Shown: positions 1 to 7,327, counted from the stretch's first letter. The stretch: DNA of 20,962 bases from a virus (IMGVR_UViG_3300048919_000068:1-20962), one strand, 5' to 3'. Numbers and translations are program-made. Notes: a model not told the origin generated them from the sequence alone.

Positions 1-320
1 GCGTCTGCCGTAGGCGCAGCGGGAAGTTTGTCCGTATCAACAAAACCGTGAATGAGCAAAGCGCCCGGAGCCGGACCATAGGTGACGTCTACATCATAGA
101 AAAGAACACCCTCGGAACCTGTACCATTCACAGGTGTTGCCTTAACGGTTTCGCTTGCCAATACACCGCCGCCCATAATCGTGCCTGCTGGGACAATTTT
201 CTTTCCTTCTGCGTTTGCGGTAATACCCGTGTCATCAACTGTGATTGCAAGATTCACATAATGATCAATGAATTTAGTGATTTTCTTTGAGTTTGTGTAA
301 CTCGTTTGTGTGAATTTCAT
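1..320 (-). CDS. probable capsid decoration / head fibre-like protein (partial)
   Basis: The reading frame starts at the ATG at 318-320 and stays open to the window edge, so only the first 106 residues are seen. A GGAGG site lies 9 bases upstream of the start. The visible protein has a lysine-rich N-terminus, then an alternating beta-rich part with a VPAGTIMGG segment near residues 47-55 and a DVDVTYGPAPGALLIHG segment near residues 77-93. The pattern 'value that can be changed, then DVDVT' resembles small phage head decoration or head fibre proteins that bind the outside of the shell. Position just after the scaffold gene, where a decoration or major capsid gene is expected, supports this. 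It could also be the N-terminus of the major capsid protein itself; I see no strong capsid-fold signature, so the assignment is tentative. Confidence 0.5.
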   Translation of the reverse strand, partial: MKFTQTSYTNSKKITKFIDHYVNLAITVDDTGITANAEGKKIVPAGTIMGGGVLASETVKATPVNGTGSEGVLFYDVDVTYGPAPGALLIHGFVDTDKLPAAPTAD

Positions 321-335
321 ATACTCCAACCTCCA

Positions 336-968
336 TTATTGTTTAAAATAAGAGTCCCTTGCTTCGCTTAGAGACTTTGAATCAACTTGCTTGGCATGTG
401 CTGCTTGCTTGCCATAACTCGGTTTCTCGTCTCCACCTTGACTGCCCGGCGTTCCCTCAGCTGGCTTAGCGCCTTTGAAAGCTGGCTTACCGTCCTCTTT
501 TGGAACAAACAAAAAAGCCTTGCTTTCACGCAGGCTCGTTACTTGATCATCAAGGCCACCCTTGATAGATCCATCCTCATTCAATTCGATTTTCGTCTTG
601 TCCAACTGGTTGATTGCATAATCTGCATCATGGACTTGTGAGCCAATAGCAAGCTTCAGTGCCGTATCTAACTTCAAGGCTTTCATATCGGCCTCGTATT
701 TCTCTTGAACCGTTTTGTTCTCGTCCTGCAACTTTTTGATGTCAGCCTGCAACGTTTCGTTATCTCCTGCCGACTTCCTCAATTGCTCCAGTTGCTGATC
801 ACGTTCCTTTAAAGTATCCTCGGCCTGCTTTCTGGCTGTGTTTGCCTCGTTGAACTTCTCCTTTGGCATCCAAGTTCCATCAGACACGATTGCTACTTTA
901 TGTTTATCTCCTGTCTTCTCAATCACTTGATTGTACAGGTCCTCACCCAATAGTTCTTTTAAATCCAT
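336..968 (-). CDS. phage scaffolding protein (GP20 family)
   Basis: This 210-residue protein has the build of Gram-positive phage scaffolds of the minor structural protein GP20 family. It starts with a short MDLKELLGEDLY block, then a long charged coiled coil (about residues 40-100, rich in E, K, Q and L heptads). A conserved middle follows with LDTALKLAIGSQVHDADYA near residues 98-116, and a glycine/lysine-rich tail ends in a helix. Scaffolds assemble inside the procapsid, set its size and leave before DNA packaging. Its place after portal and minor head genes and before a capsid-type gene fits. The start ATG has a GGGAG site about 10 bases upstream. A terminator-like hairpin and two more stem-loops precede the gene, so it may have separate control from the upstream head genes. 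Confidence 0.88.
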   Translation of the reverse strand: MDLKELLGEDLYNQVIEKTGDKHKVAIVSDGTWMPKEKFNEANTARKQAEDTLKERDQQLEQLRKSAGDNETLQADIKKLQDENKTVQEKYEADMKALKLDTALKLAIGSQVHDADYAINQLDKTKIELNEDGSIKGGLDDQVTSLRESKAFLFVPKEDGKPAFKGAKPAEGTPGSQGGDEKPSYGKQAAHAKQVDSKSLSEARDSYFKQ

Positions 969-994
969 TTATAGCACTCTCCCATTTGGTTTAT

Positions 995-1033
995 ATGGCG
1001 CAACCCCGCCATGGGCAGCCGTTATGCTCCGGC
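995..1033 (-). other. two stem-loops in the leader of the scaffold gene
   Basis: Two inverted repeats sit between the terminator-like hairpin and the scaffold start. The first pairs GCCG with CGGC (1018-1021 and 1030-1033, 8-base loop). The second pairs ATGGCG with CGCCAT (995-1000 and 1007-1012, 6-base loop). Neither is followed by a T run. They may form a structured mRNA 5' end or a processing site for the scaffold-capsid message; the function is inferred. Confidence 0.45.
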
Positions 1034-1041
1034 AAACGAGC

Positions 1042-1073
1042 AAAAAGGGCTATGACAGTCTCAGTCACAGCCC
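1042..1073 (-). terminator. Rho-independent terminator inside the head operon
   Basis: On the minus strand GGGCTGTGAC pairs with GTCATAGCCC across a 7-base loop (1047-1073) and is followed at once by TTTTT (1042-1046). One pair is G-U in the minus-strand RNA but would be an A-C clash in the plus-strand RNA, which supports minus-strand use. It overlaps the end of the upstream 106-codon gene and lies before the scaffold gene. Confidence 0.75.
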
Positions 1074-1381
1074 GGTGTAGCGGGAATGTACTGCAAAGCT
1101 TCAAATCGAACAAAACCGTCTTTGTGAGTTGCAATATGGAAATCGTAGATAGCTGGATTGTACAGGCCGAATATGTTTAAGAACTCTTCGATACGGTCGA
1201 CTGGTAAAAACTTGTGATAATTCATGCCTGTGCAGACCGTCATCCTATGATCACCTATAGCCCAACTGCATTCGGTCGGGAACTTCGCTTTCATAGGCGC
1301 GTCAATCTCTTTGATTTTGAAGAACTCGAAAACCTTTGCTTGGAACTCTCTATTTGTCAAAGCGTCAGCTCTTTTAGCCAC
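1061..1381 (-). CDS. hypothetical phage head-region protein
   Basis: A 106-residue protein of unknown function, encoded between the minor head genes and the scaffold gene. It has a basic N-terminus (MAKRADALTNREFQAKVFEFF), mixed alpha/beta content, two cysteines in the middle (CSW and CTG) and a short C-terminal beta region. No membrane segment or signal peptide is visible. Its position suggests a late gene that could be a head-completion accessory or a passenger gene. Its last codons form part of a terminator hairpin. The upstream gene ends 10 bases before its start, so the two are likely co-transcribed and translationally linked. Confidence 0.6.
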   Translation of the reverse strand: MAKRADALTNREFQAKVFEFFKIKEIDAPMKAKFPTECSWAIGDHRMTVCTGMNYHKFLPVDRIEEFLNIFGLYNPAIYDFHIATHKDGFVRFEALQYIPATPGCD

Positions 1382-1391
1382 GATAACCCTC

Positions 1392-1673
1392 CTATCCTGT
1401 TACTTCGGTGTATTCAGCTTCAAACGCCGCCTTAGTCATGTGTCGCAGGTTACCGCCGATATCTTTAACTACATAATCACCTGTTTTAACAACCAACACA
1501 TTCAAAGGATTGATTACAATCCGTAGTTGAATTCCTTCTGCGGTAAAGTTCAATTGAACTTCCTTCTCCACAAAACTCATTACATCATTCATGTGGTTTG
1601 GATCTTGTGGGGGAAATCCCTGAAATTTGATTGCAGAAACTTGAATGCGTTTTTCGTAAAGTTTAACTCCCAT
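1392..1673 (-). CDS. small phage protein with PGDYIV-like C-terminal domain
   Basis: A 93-residue protein of unknown function. The C-terminal half has VLVVKTGDYVVKDIGGNLRH followed by an acidic FEAEYTEV end. This pattern occurs in many small Gram-positive phage proteins ending in a 'PGDYIV...F...Y' module. I prefer the ATG at 1671-1673 over the GTG at 1680-1682: the AGGAG site is 8 bases before the ATG, whereas it touches the GTG directly. The preceding minor head gene stops 11 bases upstream, so it belongs to the same late transcript. A structural or head-associated role is possible only from context. Confidence 0.6.
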   Translation of the reverse strand: MGVKLYEKRIQVSAIKFQGFPPQDPNHMNDVMSFVEKEVQLNFTAEGIQLRIVINPLNVLVVKTGDYVVKDIGGNLRHMTKAAFEAEYTEVTG

Positions 1674-1684
1674 GCCGATCACTC

Positions 1685-2794
1685 CTAATCGATAATTTCG
1701 TATTCGGTAAACTCCAGCTTTCGTCCAGACTCTGATGCTTTGCCTTTCTTTGGTACAGCCTTAACATCAGGCACTTCAACACCATATTCCTTTTTCCACT
1801 CGGCATAAGTCATGCTGCCTGGCACTGTGATGTTCTTACCACTGGCATCCCGAGCGATCCGTACGCCAGGATCATCCTCGAAATAAACGGTTGTTGTTGT
1901 CCGGCAATTAGCATGAAATGGCGGAAAAGTAACACGGACCTCTTTTTCACTCAACAAAAACACCTTACCATCCATACCTTGGCAGATGTTTGATGTTCGC
2001 TTATCAAGCGTGGCTAATATTTGGTACCTTTCGACAACCCCACTAGCTTTGTACCCGTCAAATGTAGCCTCTTGAATGATATGCGCCGTTTCTGTTCGAA
2101 CCAATCGTTCCGCCGCTCTCTTTCCGACTTCCATTCGTGCCGACATAACTCGGGTCATTTGATCGATGCTGTCACCACGGATAATAGCTTGAGATAATGT
2201 GTTGCGTATTTCTCTCACCAACTTGTCCCGGTCATCCCATATACGAGCGCTGTAATTCTTGCCTAACCACGGTTGAGCGATCACTTTTGCCACTGCAGCC
2301 GTATCCACCGCCGCAAACGATACCCCAATGCCCAACCCCTTGTGCACCTCGTATATCGTTCGGTAATAGGTATCTGTGTACACGCCTTGCATTAATACGT
2401 TAGTGCCTGTTTGCTGATTAGCCGCCAATACCTCAATCTGCTGTTGTAACTGGATCAACAAGGCGCTCAGGCGGTCTATGCGTGTCTTAAAGTAAACGTT
2501 GTTCAGTTCCTTCGTCCATGTGCCATCAAGATTACCCTTTGCCATGGCCGTAAACTGTTCCAGAGTCATTCTGAACTCTTTCAGTTCAGCTTTGGTGAGT
2601 AACTTCTTCCCATCAGCAAATGATAACTCGTTATTCTTGGCGAACCGATAGTACCATTCGTTCAGATCCTTGGTCATGGAGCGTATAGCCAGTTCATACT
2701 CCCGACTTACAGCATTGATGTAACCATCCGTTTTATCGTATTGATGTTGAGCTGCTTGCTCAGATCGTTTCTGCCAGTACTTTTGCGGCTTCAT
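1685..2794 (-). CDS. minor head protein (SPP1 gp7 / Mu F family)
   Basis: The 369-residue product matches the minor head protein family of SPP1 gp7 and Mu gpF, which attaches to the portal and takes part in procapsid assembly and DNA ejection. The N-terminal half is helical and charged. The diagnostic region has RTETAHIIQEATFDGYKASG in the middle and the HANCRTT motif near residues 294-300, followed by acidic residues. A TYAEW segment lies near residues 329-333. The protein is longer than SPP1 gp7, mainly through a basic C-terminal tail (about residues 340-369). Its ATG overlaps the portal stop codon by 4 bases, typical of translationally coupled portal/minor head pairs. Confidence 0.9.
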   Translation of the reverse strand: MKPQKYWQKRSEQAAQHQYDKTDGYINAVSREYELAIRSMTKDLNEWYYRFAKNNELSFADGKKLLTKAELKEFRMTLEQFTAMAKGNLDGTWTKELNNVYFKTRIDRLSALLIQLQQQIEVLAANQQTGTNVLMQGVYTDTYYRTIYEVHKGLGIGVSFAAVDTAAVAKVIAQPWLGKNYSARIWDDRDKLVREIRNTLSQAIIRGDSIDQMTRVMSARMEVGKRAAERLVRTETAHIIQEATFDGYKASGVVERYQILATLDKRTSNICQGMDGKVFLLSEKEVRVTFPPFHANCRTTTTVYFEDDPGVRIARDASGKNITVPGSMTYAEWKKEYGVEVPDVKAVPKKGKASESGRKLEFTEYEIID

Positions 2795-4290
2795 TCATCC
2801 TCACCACCGCCATCACCGTTCTGTTGTTGCTGTTCCTGACCAAACGCAAATTGCCTTGAAGCGTCTTCCTCCATGGCTGATTTACGTTCGTTTTCGATTC
2901 TTTCCAATTCTTCTTCTACATCATTAGTCCATGGGTGGTTAGCAACAAGTGTCTCATTCGACAATAAGCCTACACTATCTTTAACATTAGTAATGGCTTC
3001 TGTCTCATTGATAATCATATCCCTATTGAATATGAATGTTACATCGAACTCTGAATAGTCAACCTTCGTTGTGTTATACAAATGTTTATCAACGAACCAC
3101 AGCAATTCTTCTAAACTAGCTTGAAATTCTGTCTCGATTGTGTCAGCGTCCATGTCCAAATCTCCATACAAGAACCTAAGCGCTTTTCCTGATGGATCGT
3201 TCCCTAAATCGTCACTATGATTGTCTACACCCCTACCAAACTCATAAATGGCCTTGCGTAGCCTGTCCATGTGCGTGGTGAATGCTTCTGTGTTGATATC
3301 AAGCGAAATGGTGCTGACTTTACCGCCGTTGGAGACCTTAACGCTTCTGTACTGAGTCATATTACGTCTCATCTCGCCCGGATCGGTACCATCATATCCT
3401 TCCACTACGAATATGCTGTTCGGCAAATCCTCCAAATTATTGGAGTTATCTGAGAAACGGCTATCGTAATCATCCACCAGTGATTTAAGCATTTCCACCA
3501 ACGGCATTTCCTCGTCGTTATACTTGAACGGAATGAACGGTACCTTTTCCCAGTTCATGCCTTCTTCGACTAAGACCTTGACTCCTTTATCATCCAATCC
3601 TGTCTTAACCACCACAAAGTGATTCTCGCGTTCTCCATCTACCAAACGCACCCCTGTCTGAATACCATCATACACAAACCTCATGACACCGTCAGTATCC
3701 CAAAACTCGATGATTGTTACCTCTACCTTTTTGAGCGCTTCGTACCGTTCCTGTTTATAGAAACGAACCATTGCGTACAGTTCGGTATGGGCGTTATCCT
3801 TCCAAAGAGGCACACATTCGGTTGATGGGATGATCTTAAATGACAAGGTTCCTTTCTCATCATGATAAACCTGCATCCACCCTATGCCGTTGTTGATTGA
3901 TTCTTTGCCGATGTTCTTCAGTTGCCGTTGGAATTTCTTTCCGAATACATCATGCAACACGTCTTTGTATGCATCTGGTCCATCAGTTTGAATACTGAAT
4001 GGCTTAGAAAGCAAATAGCCGGTCTTTTGATCAACCAACTTCCGAATGAATCCATGAACCAATTTGTTGTTAGCTAGATTGGTTGCTTCCTGCAACATTC
4101 CACCTTCACCAATCACCATCCGCTTATGGTCGAGTATCTTGGTTTTGTTCTTATAATACGCTTGGCCCAACTTCATCCACTCGTATCTGTCGCTGGACTT
4201 AAACTCATTCATCTGCTGGATTGCGATTTCCTTGTTGGTCATAGGTGCGTTCTCACTGAGATCGCGCAGTATTTCGCCTAATGTACTCAT
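2791..4290 (-). CDS. portal protein (SPP1 Gp6-like)
   Basis: The 499-residue protein is close in length to SPP1 gp6 and follows the large terminase gene. Portals form the dodecameric ring at one capsid vertex through which DNA enters and leaves. Family hallmarks include an N-terminal helical region, a YLLSKPFSIQ segment near residue 92, a GIGWMQVYHDEKG beta-hairpin near residues 136-148, an IIPSTECVPLW segment, and a helical stem/crown part with DNHSDDLGNDPSGKALRF. The C-terminal tail is acidic and glutamine-rich (EQQQQNGDGGGEDE). The start has an AAAGGAGGT site 5 bases upstream, one of the strongest in the window, consistent with high late expression. Confidence 0.93.
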   Translation of the reverse strand: MSTLGEILRDLSENAPMTNKEIAIQQMNEFKSSDRYEWMKLGQAYYKNKTKILDHKRMVIGEGGMLQEATNLANNKLVHGFIRKLVDQKTGYLLSKPFSIQTDGPDAYKDVLHDVFGKKFQRQLKNIGKESINNGIGWMQVYHDEKGTLSFKIIPSTECVPLWKDNAHTELYAMVRFYKQERYEALKKVEVTIIEFWDTDGVMRFVYDGIQTGVRLVDGERENHFVVVKTGLDDKGVKVLVEEGMNWEKVPFIPFKYNDEEMPLVEMLKSLVDDYDSRFSDNSNNLEDLPNSIFVVEGYDGTDPGEMRRNMTQYRSVKVSNGGKVSTISLDINTEAFTTHMDRLRKAIYEFGRGVDNHSDDLGNDPSGKALRFLYGDLDMDADTIETEFQASLEELLWFVDKHLYNTTKVDYSEFDVTFIFNRDMIINETEAITNVKDSVGLLSNETLVANHPWTNDVEEELERIENERKSAMEEDASRQFAFGQEQQQQNGDGGGEDE

Positions 4291-4467
4291 ATGTACCTCC
4301 TTTCGCTATTCTTTATCACTGCACAGTGCCAACATATTCACAAAATTCATATTTGGTAGTCATCTACTAGACCTTTACACACTTAACAAACCCTTATGTA
4401 TCAAGGGTTTACGCTAAGTAGGTAGTTTCAGAGACTAGCGCATTTGCATTATCCTACACAAAAACAG
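4291..4467 (-). other. spacer between large terminase and portal genes, with hairpin
   Basis: A 177-base gap without a convincing gene. It holds a perfect 8-bp inverted repeat, AAACCCTT and AAGGGTTT with a 7-base loop (4388-4410). No T run follows, so it is not a clear terminator. Downstream of it an ATG with an AAAGG site 8 bases upstream opens a 14-codon frame (MTTKYEFCEYVGTVQ) ending just before the portal ribosome binding site. Whether this is translated cannot be told from sequence. Confidence 0.4.
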
Positions 4468-5703
4468 CTAGAATTCGAATGTTGCACCTTTTCTGAACCT
4501 CTCAATTCCGTATCGAAGAGCAGCCATTGCATCATCGAAAAAATTAACCGGTTCATCCAAATATGTGTTTGTTTTGGCATCATGTTGCCACTTCCACTGC
4601 TGTATCTCTTTGATCGTGTTGAAACAACTTGGATGGATGTATATCTTGTGCTTCTTGAGAAAGTCAATTTGTGCTCTCACACTGTTTGATTCCTTTATAA
4701 CAGGACGTGCTTTATAACCGGCATTACGCCATGTTTTAATCCTGTCAGGCTCAGCAGAGTCGCAATACATTGGTAGGTGTTTGTTTAGCTTGCCTTCAGC
4801 CAGCTGAATGATTTCTCCTGTATCCTTCTCATGTACATATATCTCACCACAAATATAAATATCCCCATCTTTGTATCCGATGGAGAGTATGGCGTTAGCA
4901 TGGTTGAACCCAAAGTCCTGCCCAATGCTCATATGATCAAAGCGTGAGAATGATGTGTCGAAGTCTTTCACTTCAAAGTTGGATAGAATAGCACCGCCGA
5001 GCTCGCCCCATTCACCTAATCCATATATCCGATAACCGTCCGGATCTCGCATCTTCCTGAGTTGCATCCTGCGGTGATATGCTTCATCAATGAATCGATT
5101 CATCAGGTACGTGCTGTGATTGGTTATAATATCTTCGTGCTCTGTATCAAAGTATTTAGCCTTAATCCAGTGTGTAGCTGATACAGGGTTAAAGGTAAAT
5201 GTCATCTGATAGTACAGATTCGGATTGACCAATATACCACGAAGACGGTCATCCAGGATATCAATGTCCGATTCCTGTAGTTCCGTTGCTTCCTCCACCC
5301 AGATCCACGTTAGCTTACCATGAGCAAAGTTAATGGATTTCAGCTTTTCACGGTCCCTAGCGTCATTAACACCGCGGAAAATGATCTCATTATTCGTTAT
5401 CCTACTTCTTAGCATTAATGGAGACTGCCGAACTTCCCAAAACTCATCAGCCCGATCACCATAAATCCGATTAATTGCTGCCTGTAATTCAGCAAAAGTA
5501 CTATTACGGTTAGTCTCATTAACCTTACGAACACAAAGCATATTGCCACCAGCATACTTTGGATCTGATAATTTAATGATGTAATCTTGTGCAACATTAA
5601 CCGACTTGCCCGAACCGGCAGAACCCTTAAACGCTCTGTAACGTTTGCGCGTCTGGTTCATAACCCTAAAATTACTATTGAATTGGACGGCTACAGAAGT
5701 CAT
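4468..5703 (-). CDS. terminase large subunit
   Basis: The 411-residue protein is the DNA-packaging motor, an ATPase fused to a nuclease that cuts concatemers and drives DNA through the portal. Walker A is GSAGSGKS at residues 27-34. The Walker B region with catalytic acids is WIWVEEATE around 133-141, and the coupling motif TFTFNP is at 168-173. The C-terminal RNase H-like nuclease has D263 in GQDFGFNHA, D315 in YCDSAEP and D390/D391 in NFFDDAMAALRYG. The layout matches the PBSX/SPP1-type Terminase_3 family. The ATG overlaps the end of the small terminase gene by 4 bases, so the two are translated as a coupled pair. Confidence 0.95.
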   Translation of the reverse strand: MTSVAVQFNSNFRVMNQTRKRYRAFKGSAGSGKSVNVAQDYIIKLSDPKYAGGNMLCVRKVNETNRNSTFAELQAAINRIYGDRADEFWEVRQSPLMLRSRITNNEIIFRGVNDARDREKLKSINFAHGKLTWIWVEEATELQESDIDILDDRLRGILVNPNLYYQMTFTFNPVSATHWIKAKYFDTEHEDIITNHSTYLMNRFIDEAYHRRMQLRKMRDPDGYRIYGLGEWGELGGAILSNFEVKDFDTSFSRFDHMSIGQDFGFNHANAILSIGYKDGDIYICGEIYVHEKDTGEIIQLAEGKLNKHLPMYCDSAEPDRIKTWRNAGYKARPVIKESNSVRAQIDFLKKHKIYIHPSCFNTIKEIQQWKWQHDAKTNTYLDEPVNFFDDAMAALRYGIERFRKGATFEF

Positions 5704-6494
5704 GTTGCACCATCTCCATAATCAATAGTAATGGTGATTGGCTCACGTTTACTGTCGCTACCAAGCTTATCAACTTCGCCTTTAAGCTTCTTGATACGTA
5801 ATTCCTGTTCTTCGTCCGCCGAACCTTGACGACACATATCCTCATACTGCTTGATAAGGCTCTGTAACGTGGACATAGCCCGGCTCTGAGCGTTTAGGAA
5901 TGTGGCTTGCCTATCCCAAGCAAACTGGAACTCGTATTCACGTTCAATCGGAATTTGTTCCATCTGCGGCGAATCATCTTCACTGTCACCAGGAACCTGA
6001 GCGATCTCGAACTTTTCTTTCTTCAGTTCCTTGATCATCTCGCCCTTGTCGGTAACATACATAATCTGCTGTGCCCGGATAATAGCCGTGTACTGAATCA
6101 TGATCTGATCCCACAACATATCCAGCGGCGAACGAGACTCAATCTGTTCCATGATCTCAATCGTGTCAGCAGGAAAGTATTTACGGAAGAATCCATGTGT
6201 CACGGCTTTATCATTGCCATAAGGACCACCATTGCCACCCTTGTTTCCCTTAGCATTCTTGTTGCCTTTAGGCGCTCCGTGACCGGCTGCATTGCGATTA
6301 CCCTTCATAGATTCACTTCTTGCACCCTGCGTCTTTTTGGATGCGTCTTTGGGTGCATCGGATGCATCTTTGCTCCAACCCTGCCTCTGTTTGCGGCTTT
6401 TGATGGTCGGATATTTCACATTATGTTTGTTCGATAAATCTTGCAGCGAAATATCAGTAGTCTCATATTCCTCTCTTATTAACGCCCAATCCAT
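5700..6494 (-). CDS. terminase small subunit
   Basis: The 264-residue product recognises the packaging site and hands DNA to the large subunit. The N-terminal 40 residues (DWALIREEYETTDISLQDLS, then NVKYPTIKSRKQRQGW) form a helix-turn-helix of the type seen in PBSX/XtmA-like small terminases. A low-complexity G/N/K-rich linker runs from about residue 63 to 95 (repeated GNKNA-like units), followed by a helical oligomerisation region and an acidic-basic tail. The start is odd: the only good Shine-Dalgarno (GGAGG) lies 15 bases before the ATG, and a different ATG sits at the ideal distance and opens a 7-codon frame (see the leader minicistron). No in-frame alternative start exists upstream because a TGA closes the frame. 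Confidence 0.85.
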   Translation of the reverse strand: MDWALIREEYETTDISLQDLSNKHNVKYPTIKSRKQRQGWSKDASDAPKDASKKTQGARSESMKGNRNAAGHGAPKGNKNAKGNKGGNGGPYGNDKAVTHGFFRKYFPADTIEIMEQIESRSPLDMLWDQIMIQYTAIIRAQQIMYVTDKGEMIKELKKEKFEIAQVPGDSEDDSPQMEQIPIEREYEFQFAWDRQATFLNAQSRAMSTLQSLIKQYEDMCRQGSADEEQELRIKKLKGEVDKLGSDSKREPITITIDYGDGAT

Positions 6495-6502
6495 GACTGC
6501 AT
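6479..6502 (-). promoter_or_regulatory. possible leader minicistron overlapping the terminase start
   Basis: A 7-codon frame (MQSWIGR, stop TAA) starts at the ATG at 6500-6502, exactly 7 bases after a GGAGG site, and overlaps the terS start at 6494 in another frame. It has the better ribosome binding geometry. Ribosomes finishing it would end about 15 bases inside terS, so it could tune terS translation by re-initiation. The role is inferred. Confidence 0.35.
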
Positions 6503-6565
6503 ATCACCACCTCCGGCGCTGTTTATGTTGGTTTTGCTATAAGGCGTTTCGTTTATTAGCTCATG

Positions 6566-6868
6566 TCATATCACCAGGTCTATCAACAATGGTGTGAACA
6601 TAATAATCAGTGCCGCCACTATCGATCCACCTGTAATCCACTTGTTTCTTGATACTAAACCCAAGCCTATTACGAATGTCATGAGTGATATTGTTATATA
6701 AGCATGAAGTAGGTTAGCAAGGAATGCGATTTTATACACTTGTGCAAACAAAGAAAATCCCATCAATGCAAGTAACGACAATATCGGATGACGATGAAAT
6801 AATCCTGCTGGATACAACAAGACTTTCATGACTAACTTAAACCGTTCAAGTTTAGCTTCCATCGTCAT
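6566..6868 (-). CDS. small membrane protein, three predicted TM segments
   Basis: A 100-residue hydrophobic protein of unknown function. After a basic, amphipathic N-terminus (KLERFKLVMKVLLYPAG) it has three likely membrane segments: about residues 27-52, 56-72 and 77-99, the middle ones separated by SRNKW. There is no signal peptidase site. It sits between two small genes just before the terminase genes, so it is probably a late gene. Holins share the size and hydrophobicity, but lysis genes are usually placed after the tail genes, and no endolysin is seen nearby; I therefore leave the function open. Its start overlaps the stop of the upstream 65-codon gene by 4 bases, so it is translationally coupled to it. 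Confidence 0.65.
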   Translation of the reverse strand: MTMEAKLERFKLVMKVLLYPAGLFHRHPILSLLALMGFSLFAQVYKIAFLANLLHAYITISLMTFVIGLGLVSRNKWITGGSIVAALIIMFTPLLIDLVI

Positions 6869-7062
6869 TCTCCTATTACACTCTTATCAGGAGGTTTACC
6901 TACTGGTCTGTCTCTCAACAGATACTCATGTCTCGTCATCTTACCCTTGGCATTGCGTATACGTTGTGAAGCTGCTGCGTAGTCACGATTGAACTGTTCC
7001 GACTCTACCTCAATACGTTGCATGCCTTCTGCGATCATTTTCTCTACATCGATTGGACTCAT
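6865..7062 (-). CDS. hypothetical small basic protein
   Basis: A 65-residue, charged, helical protein (MSPIDVEKMIAEGMQRIEVE..., then a basic KMTRHEYLLRDRPVGK tail). It begins with an ATG that has a GGGAGG site 8 bases upstream. I do not recognise the family. It is the first protein gene after the tRNA pair and precedes a membrane protein gene that overlaps it by ATGA, so both are likely read from the same late transcript that continues into the terminase genes. A short helical protein of this kind could bind nucleic acid or a partner protein, but nothing in the sequence decides it. Confidence 0.6.
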   Translation of the reverse strand: MSPIDVEKMIAEGMQRIEVESEQFNRDYAAASQRIRNAKGKMTRHEYLLRDRPVGKPPDKSVIGE

Positions 7063-7153
7063 AGGTTTTGCCTCCCTCTATTCATTTTCGCACCGTGTAC
7101 CTTACTTCACCGTCACCCCTCGGCTTTTCGGGTTTAGATTACGGTGTGTTGTA
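7063..7153 (-). other. leader region downstream of the tRNAs
   Basis: Short untranslated stretch. CACCGT (7141-7146 read on the minus strand) can pair with either of two ACGGTG copies (7108-7113 or 7091-7096), giving two alternative stems. There is no T run and so no clear terminator; read-through from tRNAs to the late genes looks possible. Confidence 0.3.
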
Positions 7154-7229
7154 TACTCACTGCTGGACTTGAACCAAGCGTCTGTATCCGTTTATTGGAC
7201 GGTCGCTCTACCTGTTGAGCTAAGTGAGT
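7154..7229 (-). tRNA. tRNA gene with unusual anticodon arm (best fit Ile, anticodon AAT)
   Basis: The acceptor stem ACTCACT/AGTGAGT pairs over all 7 positions. The D arm is canonical (TAGCTC, AACAGGTA loop with GG, GAGC). The T arm carries the TTCAAGT loop, with either a C-C mismatch or one bulged T in its stem. The anticodon stem CCGT/ACGG leaves a 7-base loop CCAATAA, giving anticodon AAT, but position 33 is C rather than the near-universal U, and the outer pair is A-A. The variable region is about 8 bases, longer than usual for this class. CCA is not encoded. The body of the tRNA is convincing; the identity is not. It may be a functional tRNA with an altered loop or a decaying copy. Confidence 0.7.
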
Positions 7230-7234
7230 TCGGT

Positions 7235-7327
7235 CGGCCCATGCAAGAATTGAACTCACACCAATTCGTCTTTACTGGTTGATCAAATCAGCGTTACAGA
7301 TAGATTTAGACCTTCCAAGGATGGGCC
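7235..7327 (-). tRNA. class II-like tRNA gene, possibly Tyr(GTA)
   Basis: Acceptor arms GGCCCAT and ATGGGCC pair perfectly over 7 bases. The T arm has a canonical TTCAATT loop and a 5-bp stem with wobble pairs. A D-like stem TTGG/CTAA closes a short loop containing GG, and a long variable arm (ACCA/TGGT) gives the 93-base length of a class II tRNA. The best anticodon loop is CTGTAAC, which would read as Tyr GTA. However, the anticodon stem has two mismatches, and positions 8-9 are CC instead of the usual T8. It lies 5 bases upstream of the second tRNA gene and shares its transcript. It is either a divergent phage tRNA or a degenerate one. Confidence 0.5.

Noticed and set aside
5907-6437. Plus-strand open frame of 176 codons
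   Set aside because: It is the complement of the small terminase gene, whose protein has clear family features; there is no ribosome binding site and no family pattern on the plus strand.
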